From: Pseudomonadota bacterium
GTDB taxonomy: Bacteria > Pseudomonadota > Gammaproteobacteria > Steroidobacterales > Steroidobacteraceae
NCBI GenBank assembly: GCA_021780395.1
Contig: JAJXYU010000004.1
Location: 1 to 8,224, forward strand
Direction: 5' to 3'
Length of the DNA: 8,224 nt
Shown: in pieces, positions 1-5,609 of the stretch
Layout: each line of letters starts with the position of its first letter
Numbering within the stretch: position 1 is the stretch's first letter
Position numbers and translations under genes: made by a program
Notes under the pieces: generated by a model
What the model was told of the DNA's origin: nothing
Seen by the model: only the letters and a program-made list of their open reading frames with translations
Database searches by the model: none

Positions 1-22
1 CGTGCTTGAGCGGCGTGATCAT
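1..22 (-). CDS. Possible first codons of the next gene in the minus-strand operon (partial)
   Basis: On the minus strand an ATG at 22-20 opens a frame reading MITPLKH before the window ends. It starts 29 bases after the stop codon of the flavin reductase-like gene, in the same direction. A purine-rich stretch (GAGAAG, complement of 31-36) sits 8 bases before the ATG and could be its ribosome binding site. Seven codons are too few to name a family. The call rests only on spacing, the candidate binding site and the absence of a stop. The stretch could instead be untranslated trailer of the operon. Confidence 0.4.
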
Positions 23-51
23 AGGGTGAACTTCTCTTCGCGACCGCGGGG

Positions 52-594
52 TCAGAGCCCCGCGGGCAGTTTCGATGCCATTTGCCGCTTCCGATCGAGC
101 CGCCGTCCGTCGACGATGAAGGTGCCGTCGCCGACGGCGTGGATCATGCGTCGTTCCTTGCGCGCCGCGTTCAGGTGCGCGGCCACGCCTTCGAGCACGA
201 CGATCGAGTGCTTGCGGACGATGTCGATCACCTTGCACTCGATGTTCGCGAGACACTCCGCGATCAACGGAGCCTTTACCATGCTGGCTCGCAGGCGGGT
301 CAATCCGAACTTCTCGAACTTGTCGGTATCCGCGCCCGAGCACGTGCCGACCCCGACCACGCGATCCAGCAGGTCGACCGTCGGAATCGCGATCACGCAC
401 TCTCGCTGCTTGCGCAGCGCCAGATAGGAGTGATTCCAAGGACCCGTCGTGATCGCGAACACCGGCCTGAAATCGACCACCATCGTCCACGAGATCGTCA
501 TCAGGTTGTCGCGCGGTGGCTCATGGGTCGTGACCCAAACGACCGGTCCGGGTTCGATCAACGTGAACGCTCTCGACAGTTTCATCCGGCGCAT
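52..594 (-). CDS. Flavin reductase-like (FMN-binding split-barrel) protein
   Basis: A 180-residue protein of the flavin reductase-like / flavoredoxin family, soluble and cytoplasmic. Such proteins bind FMN in a split beta-barrel and either reduce flavin with NAD(P)H or pass electrons to a partner. The fold is seen in the opening PGPVVWVTTHEP strand (15-26), the NLMTISWTMVVDFRPVFAI segment (30-48, flavin-contacting region of the family), the ECVIAIPTVDLLDRVVGVGTCSG stretch (65-87) and DKFEKFGLT (91-99), a hallmark of this family. The chain has the full family length. The ATG at 594 is chosen because GGGAG (complement of 603-607) lies 8 bases upstream; the ATG three codons later is too far from it. 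It follows the methyltransferase-like gene by 24 bases, so the two are probably one transcript. The physiological substrate or partner oxygenase cannot be read from the sequence. Confidence 0.9.
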   Translation of the reverse strand: MRRMKLSRAFTLIEPGPVVWVTTHEPPRDNLMTISWTMVVDFRPVFAITTGPWNHSYLALRKQRECVIAIPTVDLLDRVVGVGTCSGADTDKFEKFGLTRLRASMVKAPLIAECLANIECKVIDIVRKHSIVVLEGVAAHLNAARKERRMIHAVGDGTFIVDGRRLDRKRQMASKLPAGL

Positions 595-618
595 CGGCGG
601 GTCTCCCGAACATTCCGT

Positions 619-1071
619 TCAAAGCCAGCGGCGGACCCGACGGGCGTATTCGCGGTACGTCGCACCGAACTTCTCGCCGAGCACTGTCTCTTCGCGGCGG
701 ATCTGCATGACGACCACGATCCGCTCCACCGCGACGACGATGAGGAACGGGGTGAGGCTGCCCAGCCACAAACCGAACCCGAACAGCACCAGCAGTAGTC
801 CCAGGTACATCGGATTGCGTGAGATCCGGTACAGACCCGACACGACGAGCCGGGTCGCCCGCTCGATCCGGATCGGGTCGACGGTGGTTCGTTCCCGGAA
901 AAAAGTTGCAACCGCGGTGAGGTCGATCGCGAACCCGACCGCGATGAATGCGAGCCCGATCCGATTCCACGGGGGAACGAGCCATCGCAGCAGCGGCGCG
1001 TGACGATCGAGCCATGCCATCGCGAGCGCGCCGGCGAGTGCGACGATCGGTGGCGGCACGCGAACTCTCAT
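619..1071 (-). CDS. Isoprenylcysteine carboxyl methyltransferase-like integral membrane protein
   Basis: A 150-residue inner-membrane protein of the ICMT/PEMT-like family (SAM-dependent methyltransferases). Hydrophobic segments fall at about residues 7-21, 36-56, 87-104 and 106-123. The family signature is clear: LVVSGLYRISRNPMYLG (75-91), then a charged C-terminal helix with RREETVLGEKFG (126-136) and YREYARRVRRWL (139-150), where the conserved Arg-Glu pair helps form the SAM site. The frame is open further upstream to an ATG at 1218, but that extension is basic, has no membrane character and would overlap the divergent hydrolase gene, so the ATG at 1071 is preferred. No strong ribosome binding site precedes it. 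Bacteria generally lack prenylated CaaX proteins, so the true substrate of such proteins is unknown; a lipid or small thiol is possible. It leads an operon with the flavin reductase-like gene. Confidence 0.88.
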   Translation of the reverse strand: MRVRVPPPIVALAGALAMAWLDRHAPLLRWLVPPWNRIGLAFIAVGFAIDLTAVATFFRERTTVDPIRIERATRLVVSGLYRISRNPMYLGLLLVLFGFGLWLGSLTPFLIVVAVERIVVVMQIRREETVLGEKFGATYREYARRVRRWL

Positions 1072-1189
1072 GGAAGGCAACGATACCGCAATCCGTCCTG
1101 AGCCGGCATCGAGCATCACGCGCCGCCCCTTGAGCCACGCGCCACGGATCGGGCACGATTCCTGGATTGCCAGCCGCCGGAGATCCCCG
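1072..1189. other. Divergent intergenic region between the methyltransferase-like and hydrolase genes
   Basis: These 118 bases must hold the promoters of both flanking genes, which read away from each other. The hydrolase side ends in GGAG (1179-1182), 7 bases before its ATG. A TTGAGC hexamer at 1130-1135 resembles a plus-strand -35 box, but no convincing -10 box lies 16-18 bases downstream. I see no strong inverted repeat or operator. Confidence 0.5.
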
Positions 1190-1891
1190 ATGACCGACTT
1201 GCTACCGATCGTGTGCATCCCCGGGCTCGCCTGTTCCGCCCGCCTGTATCAGCACCAAATCCCGGCACTCTGGACCGTCGGTCCGGTGACGGTCGCCCGG
1301 CCGACGCAGCACGAGGACATCGGCGCGATCGCGCGGGCGATCCTCGTGGCGGCGCCGGATCGGTTCGCTCTCGTCGGCTTGTCGATGGGCGGCTACGTCG
1401 GGTTCGAGATCCTGCGTCAGTCACCGGCCCGGGTCGCGAAGCTCGCGCTGCTCGATACGAGCGCCCGCCCCGATACGCCCGAGCAGTCCGAGAATCGCCG
1501 GATTCAGATCCGGCTTGCACAGACGCAGTCACCGCGCGCGATCGCCGATGCGATGTTCCTGCGGCTCGTGCACCGATCCCGTCATGGCGACGAGCGGTTG
1601 CGCGATATCTTCCGGTTGATGGCCGAGGAGGTCGGCAGTGCCGCGTATGCCCGCCAGCAGACCGCGATCATCGGCCGACCCGACTCGCGCCCGCTGCTCG
1701 CGACGATCCGGTGTCCGACGCTGGTCGTCGTCGGCGACGGTGACGAGCTCACGCCGCCGCCGGTGGCCGCCGAGATCGCGAACGGCATCCCCGGCGCCCG
1801 GCTCGTGACCATCGCCGGCTGCGGGCATGCCAGCACCCTGGAGCGGCCGGCGGAGCTCACCGCCGCGCTGCTCGAATGGGCGCGCGGGTAG
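1190..1891 (+). CDS. Alpha/beta-fold hydrolase
   Basis: A 233-residue cytoplasmic alpha/beta hydrolase of the compact esterase / enol-lactonase-like type. The oxyanion-hole loop is CIPGLACSARLY (9-20). The nucleophile elbow is GLSMGGYVG (63-71) with Ser65. The acid is in VVGDGDELTPP (180-190), most likely Asp185, and the base is His213 in AGCGHASTLERP (209-220). The triad is complete and in order, so it should be an active ester, thioester or lactone hydrolase; the substrate is not evident. The ATG at 1190 is used because GGAG lies 7 bases before it and the fold begins at once; the frame stays open back to 1070, but that stretch is basic, unstructured sequence covering the divergent promoter region. 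It is divergent from the methyltransferase/flavin reductase operon and convergent with the crotonase gene, so it is probably transcribed alone. Confidence 0.92.
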   Translation: MTDLLPIVCIPGLACSARLYQHQIPALWTVGPVTVARPTQHEDIGAIARAILVAAPDRFALVGLSMGGYVGFEILRQSPARVAKLALLDTSARPDTPEQSENRRIQIRLAQTQSPRAIADAMFLRLVHRSRHGDERLRDIFRLMAEEVGSAAYARQQTAIIGRPDSRPLLATIRCPTLVVVGDGDELTPPPVAAEIANGIPGARLVTIAGCGHASTLERPAELTAALLEWARG

Positions 1892-1899
1892 CCGCCCGC
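1884..1899. terminator. Short GC hairpin between convergent stop codons (weak)
   Basis: GCGGG (1884-1888) and CCCGC (1895-1899) can pair across a 6-base loop that includes the hydrolase stop codon. It lies where two convergent transcripts must end. The stem is only 5 base pairs and no T-run follows on either strand, so an intrinsic terminator is doubtful in DNA this rich in G and C. Confidence 0.2.
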
Positions 1900-1910
1900 C
1901 ACCGGGACGT

Positions 1911-2657
1911 TCAGGTACCGCGGCGCGCGAAGAACGCGCGTAACGCCGCTTGGGTCTCGGGACTGCGAAGTCGCGCGGCGAACACCTCGCACTCCGTCTG
2001 GATCGCGTGCCGGATCGCGTCACGCTGCGGCTCGCGCAGCAAGCGCTTCGAGGCTTGCACCGCGTCAGCCGGCAGCGCGGCCAGGCGCTTGGCCGCCTGC
2101 ACCGCCCGTTCGACGACCTCGGCGGCCGGCACCACCGCGTTGACGAGCCCGCACGCGAACGCGGCGGCGGCGTCCATCGGCTCGGCAAGCAGCAGGCCTT
2201 GCGCCGCACGCGCGTGTCCGAGCCGTTGCGGCAGCAGGTAACTCGACCCGAACTCCGGCACCAATCCGAGCGCGACGAACGGCGTCGCCAGGGTCGCGCC
2301 CTCGGCGAGATACACGAGATCGCAGTGCAGGAGCAGCGTCACGCCGATCCCCACCGCGTGTCCGGTCACGGCGGCGACCACCGGCTTGTCGAGATCGACG
2401 AGCGAGTCCATGAAGTCCACGATCGGCCGGGCGAGCCCGTCGGACGTGTTCGCGAGGAAATCGCCGAGGTCGTTGCCGGCGGTGAAGACCCCCGGACTGC
2501 CGGCGATCACGACCGTTCGTATCGAATCGTCGACCGCCGCGCCCCGCAACGCCGCCGCCATCGCCGCGTACATCGCGGTGGTGATCGCGTTCTTCTTCTC
2601 CGGTCGCGCGAAGGCGATCGACAGCACGCCGTCTTGGATCGTGATGTCGATCGCCAT
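1911..2657 (-). CDS. Crotonase-family protein, delta3,delta2-enoyl-CoA isomerase type
   Basis: A 248-residue enoyl-CoA hydratase/isomerase superfamily protein, the usual length of the single-domain family. Seen: ARPEKKNAIT (17-26) at the CoA-binding start; TAGNDLGDF (59-67), first oxyanion-hole segment; TGHAVGIGVTLLLHCDLV (98-115), second segment; TPFVALGLVPEFGSSYLLP (125-143); and the C-terminal helices with ASKRLLRE (202-209). Compared from memory with rat mitochondrial hydratase, both catalytic glutamates are replaced (Thr107, Phe127), while Glu135 in PEFGSSY matches the single catalytic glutamate of delta3,delta2-enoyl-CoA isomerases such as ECI2. I therefore infer a double-bond isomerase acting on CoA thioesters in fatty-acid-like breakdown, not a hydratase. 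The ATG at 2657 follows GGGAG by 5 bases. Only 11 bases separate it from the receptor stop codon, so it is the second gene of that operon. Confidence 0.9.
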   Translation of the reverse strand: MAIDITIQDGVLSIAFARPEKKNAITTAMYAAMAAALRGAAVDDSIRTVVIAGSPGVFTAGNDLGDFLANTSDGLARPIVDFMDSLVDLDKPVVAAVTGHAVGIGVTLLLHCDLVYLAEGATLATPFVALGLVPEFGSSYLLPQRLGHARAAQGLLLAEPMDAAAAFACGLVNAVVPAAEVVERAVQAAKRLAALPADAVQASKRLLREPQRDAIRHAIQTECEVFAARLRSPETQAALRAFFARRGT

Positions 2658-2662
2658 GCGTT

Positions 2663-2667
2663 CTCCC
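2663..2667 (-). promoter_or_regulatory. Ribosome binding site of the crotonase gene, abutting the receptor stop
   Basis: On the minus strand the order is TAA (2671-2669), one C, GGGAG (2667-2663), five bases, then ATG (2657). The binding site lies directly at the end of the receptor frame, so ribosomes finishing the receptor can restart here. This supports co-transcription and translational coupling, and it decides the crotonase start. Confidence 0.75.
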
Positions 2668-2668
2668 G

Positions 2669-5347
2669 TTAGAAGTGGTAGCCGAACTCGACCCCGATCA
2701 CGCGTGGCCGCAACGGCGTCTGGGCGACGATGAACTGGTCGGTGCTCGTGAACACCGCGGCGTTCGAGTTCGACAGATTGTCGCCGTAGACCCTGGCGTT
2801 CCACGCGCCCTTCGCGACACCGAAGGACGCGTCATAGGTCGTATAGGCCGGATTCTCGAACCGCAACCTCGCGGTGCTGATCAGAGCCCCCGCTGCGATC
2901 GTCGGGTTCGCGCCCGCCTGGGTGTACGAGTGCCCGGTGTGGGAGGCACCCGCCTGCACGAACCAACGATAATCGGCGATCGTCCAGTCGTAGCGGGCGC
3001 GCAGACTGAATTGCAATGGCGGCGCGTCGGCGCTCGGCGCGCCGACCGGGCCGAACGGGTTCGTGACCGGAATGCAGTTCTGGCCGCTGCTGTTGCAGGA
3101 TTGGGTGATCGGCTTGCCGTAATTCACGCTCGCCGGATTCGTGTCGAGCAGCGCCGGTGAGTTGGTCTGGCGGCTCTGGTTCCACGACGCCGCGCCCTGC
3201 AGCGTGAGCCCGTCGATCACGCGCGCGATGACCGAGGTCTCGAGCCCCTTGACCACGAAATTCTGGCCGTTGTCGTTGAAGAACAGGTTCCCGAGCCCGA
3301 TCCCGGGGTCGAAGAACGCGATCTGCACGTTGTTCCAGTTCTCGCGATACACGGCGCCGTTCCACTGCAGGCGATCACCGAACCAGGTGCTCTTCCAGCC
3401 GATCTCGTTGTTGGTGAGCTGATCGGAACGGATGGAGCGCGGCAGGGTGTATTGCCACTGGCCGTCGGGACCGTAGATATGATGGCTGTTGCCGTTCTCG
3501 TTGAACCCGCCCGGACGGAAGCCCTGCGACCAGGTGTAGTAGAGCATCACGTCCGGCGTAACGTGCCAGCTGACGTTCACCCGGCTCTTCCATCCGGATT
3601 CGGTGTCGGCAAGGTTCTGCGCATCGAGGTTGTAGTAGTCGTTCACGCAGCCGCCGTTCGGCACGCCTTGCTCGAAGCAATAGAAGCTGCTCGTGATGCT
3701 GCCCTTCAGCGAGTCCTCGAATTGATAGTGCCGGGTGCCCGCGGTGACCGTGAGCACCTTCGGGATGATGTCGTAGTCCACCGACATGAAGAATGCGGTT
3801 TGCTTGACCTCGCGCAGAGCGTCCTGATAGAACGCGCTGATGTCGTTCTGCACGCCCGGGTTCTGCACCGTCGTTCCCGGGACGGTGCCGATGTTCGACA
3901 GGCAGCCGGTGTTGCCGGGCGTCCCCGGCGCGCCGTTCGACGTGCACGCGGGGATGTTCTTGTACCGCCAGTCGGTTTGATCGTACAGCTTGTCGTCTTC
4001 GTAGTAGGCGCCGAGGATCCCCCGCAGGCGCCAGTCGCCCGGAGTGCTCAGCCGGAACTCGTGCTGCATGTGCTCGTTGCGCTCGATCGACTGCCAGGTC
4101 GCGCTCGGCGAGAAGCAGGTCGGCGTCAGATTCGGATCGCCGCCCGATCCCGGTCCATAGCACTGGTAGTAGTCGGCGTACACGCCGCGCGCGTAGTTGG
4201 TGTAGTCGCCGACCTGTTCGACGTGCCGGACGAGGTAGCCGCCGGTGTACACCGCGCGCAGCACCCCGAGGCGGCCGTGCACGGTCCACGCGGTGTTCTC
4301 GAACTTGTCCTTGTTGTAGGACGGGTTGAACAGCGTGACCTCGAGCGGTGCGAGCGGCTGGCCGTCCGAGGCGTTCGGCTGCTGGTAGAACACCCCCTGG
4401 GTGTCGAGGTTCTGATACATCTGCGTGATCAGGATGTTCCAGTCGTCGTTGAACTTGTACAGCAGCTCGGCCCGGCCGCCCTTGTAGCTGGCCGGGTTGA
4501 TCGCGCGCTGCGCGATGTTGTAGTTGTTGATCACGGGGCTGCCCGGCGGCACGCAGTAGCCGGCGTTCGGCTGCCCGTCGGGGCACTGGCCGTTGACCGC
4601 CGGGTAATTCGCGTAGTGGATCCCGATGTCGGTGTTGCGGCGGGTGAAGGTCGCCGGCACGTTGTCGATGTAGCCGCCGCGGCTGTCGTTGTACAGCACC
4701 ACGCGCAGCGCCATCTTGTGGTCGATCAGCGGGACGTTCAGCACCGCGGAGAGGTTCGTGTTCGGATCGCCGTGGGCGGTGACGCTGTAGCCCGCGGAGA
4801 CATTGCCCTCGGTGCGGTCGAGCACCGGCTTGTTGGTGATGTAGCGGATCACCCCGGCCTCGGCGCCGGCGCCGAACAGCGTGCCCTGCGGCCCTTCCAG
4901 GACCTCGATGCGGTTCAGGTCCGCCGCGTAGATGTCGAGGTTGCGGTTCGGCATCTGCACCGACTGGTTGTCGAGGTAGATCGCGACGTTCGGGAACAAG
5001 CCGGTCAGTGCGCTGCCCTGGCTGGACTGGGATCCCGCGCTCAGGCCGCGCATGAACACCTCGTTCTGGCCGGGACCGTTGTTCGCCGACGTCACGTTCG
5101 GCAGGTACTTGAGATAGTCGTCGAAGGTCTCGATGTGCAGCTGTTGCAGGGCCTTGCCGGTGAATGCCTGCATCGAGATCGGCACGTCCTGCATGTTCTG
5201 CACGCGCCGCTGCGCGGTCACTGTGATCGCCTGCAGGACATCGCTAGGATTCGTCGTGCCGCTCGGCGTCGCCGCGGCGGCCATTCCGCCGACGGAAGCG
5301 CCGCCGAGGACGGCGGCGATCGCGATCGAAAGCTTCGAGTGCTTCAT
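2669..5347 (-). CDS. TonB-dependent outer-membrane receptor
   Basis: An 892-residue TonB-dependent receptor: a 22-strand barrel with a plug that takes up a scarce ligand across the outer membrane using TonB energy. It starts with a signal peptide (basic KHSK, then a hydrophobic run to about residue 26). A TonB box ITVTAQRR (41-48) and the plug follow: VQNMQDVPISM (49-59), the VFMRGL segment (97-102) and IEVLEGPQGTLFGAGAEAGVI (147-167). No N-terminal STN signalling domain precedes the plug. The barrel carries the late motif YYTWSQGFRPGGFNENG (603-619) and ends VIGVEFGYHF with the C-terminal Phe needed for barrel insertion. All ten cysteines occur as five close pairs. The ATG at 5347 is chosen because GGGAG lies 4 bases upstream and the signal peptide starts there; an in-frame ATG at 5407 adds 20 residues without signal character. 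The ligand is not predictable; the linked isomerase-type crotonase hints at a lipophilic substrate. Confidence 0.95.
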   Translation of the reverse strand: MKHSKLSIAIAAVLGGASVGGMAAAATPSGTTNPSDVLQAITVTAQRRVQNMQDVPISMQAFTGKALQQLHIETFDDYLKYLPNVTSANNGPGQNEVFMRGLSAGSQSSQGSALTGLFPNVAIYLDNQSVQMPNRNLDIYAADLNRIEVLEGPQGTLFGAGAEAGVIRYITNKPVLDRTEGNVSAGYSVTAHGDPNTNLSAVLNVPLIDHKMALRVVLYNDSRGGYIDNVPATFTRRNTDIGIHYANYPAVNGQCPDGQPNAGYCVPPGSPVINNYNIAQRAINPASYKGGRAELLYKFNDDWNILITQMYQNLDTQGVFYQQPNASDGQPLAPLEVTLFNPSYNKDKFENTAWTVHGRLGVLRAVYTGGYLVRHVEQVGDYTNYARGVYADYYQCYGPGSGGDPNLTPTCFSPSATWQSIERNEHMQHEFRLSTPGDWRLRGILGAYYEDDKLYDQTDWRYKNIPACTSNGAPGTPGNTGCLSNIGTVPGTTVQNPGVQNDISAFYQDALREVKQTAFFMSVDYDIIPKVLTVTAGTRHYQFEDSLKGSITSSFYCFEQGVPNGGCVNDYYNLDAQNLADTESGWKSRVNVSWHVTPDVMLYYTWSQGFRPGGFNENGNSHHIYGPDGQWQYTLPRSIRSDQLTNNEIGWKSTWFGDRLQWNGAVYRENWNNVQIAFFDPGIGLGNLFFNDNGQNFVVKGLETSVIARVIDGLTLQGAASWNQSRQTNSPALLDTNPASVNYGKPITQSCNSSGQNCIPVTNPFGPVGAPSADAPPLQFSLRARYDWTIADYRWFVQAGASHTGHSYTQAGANPTIAAGALISTARLRFENPAYTTYDASFGVAKGAWNARVYGDNLSNSNAAVFTSTDQFIVAQTPLRPRVIGVEFGYHF

Positions 5348-5397
5348 GAGTCTCCCGGAATCGAGGTCGAATGGAGTCGGAAATTGAGCGACCCGAA

Positions 5398-5426
5398 TCA
5401 ATAGCATCCGCGTCGCGGCGAGTAAA
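5398..5426 (-). promoter_or_regulatory. Candidate sigma70-type promoter for the receptor-crotonase operon
   Basis: On the minus strand TTTACT (5426-5421) is followed after exactly 17 bases by TATTGA (5403-5398), preceded by TGC as in extended -10 promoters. The match is modest (4 of 6 and 3 of 6 to consensus), but the spacing is ideal and it lies about 50 bases before the receptor ATG. It is also one of the few A/T-rich spots in the region. Inference only. Confidence 0.3.
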
Positions 5427-5490
5427 GCGCCGGCGATTCGCGGGTGTTACTTGCTAGGCAAAACCCTGAATGCACCCCGCATGTCTCCAG

Positions 5491-5504
5491 TCCCCCGGCG
5501 GGGA
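5491..5504. repeat. Short inverted repeat, possible operator
   Basis: TCCCC (5491-5495) and GGGGA (5500-5504) form a 5-base inverted repeat around CGGC, in the middle of the divergent intergenic region. It could be half-sites for a dimeric regulator such as the adjacent LuxR-type protein. An arm of five G/C-rich bases can arise by chance here. Confidence 0.2.
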
Positions 5505-5609
5505 GCCACGATCGGGCTCGGCGCCGCCGGGTTTGGTCATAATTCGTCAGATTTCTCGCGCGGGCCGTCAAGACTCGTCCGACACCCGTACCCTATCGTC
5601 CGCCGCGGG

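Larger units (their letters stand above)
5348..5609. other. Divergent intergenic region between the TonB receptor and LuxR-type regulator genes
   Basis: This 262-base region lies between the two divergent starts and should hold both promoters and any operator. It holds the receptor's ribosome binding site (GGGAG, complement of 5352-5356), a weak minus-strand promoter candidate (5398-5426), a short inverted repeat at 5491-5504 and an 8-base palindrome CGGCGCCG at 5519-5526. CATAAT at 5538-5543 resembles a plus-strand -10 box about 65 bases before the regulator ATG, but has no matching -35 box. The plus frame of the regulator is open back to a TTG at 5451, but the added residues look random. 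Confidence 0.6.

Noticed and set aside
82..798. 238-residue plus-strand open frame across the flavin reductase-like and methyltransferase-like genes
   Set aside because: It spans two genuine minus-strand genes and their junction, is dominated by Arg, Asp and His, and shows no domain. It is an antisense shadow.
1072..1218. N-terminal extension of the methyltransferase-like protein to an ATG at 1218
   Set aside because: It would cross the divergent promoter region and the start of the hydrolase gene, and adds 49 residues without membrane or family character.
1884..1899. Bidirectional intrinsic terminator between the hydrolase and crotonase genes
   Set aside because: The stem has only 5 base pairs and there is no T-run on either side; kept only as a low-confidence feature.
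3452..5404. 650-residue open frame on the plus strand opposite the TonB receptor
   Set aside because: It is a Val/Arg/His-rich translation with no recognisable domain, fully antisense to a receptor with signal peptide, plug and barrel motifs. Long antisense frames without stops are expected in DNA this rich in G and C.
5451..5609. Longer LuxR-type regulator starting at TTG 5451 or ATG 5481
   Set aside because: The extra residues are Gly/Arg/Pro-rich without structure and would occupy most of the intergenic control region; no ribosome binding site supports either start. Not excluded, since the ATG at 5610 also lacks a good one.
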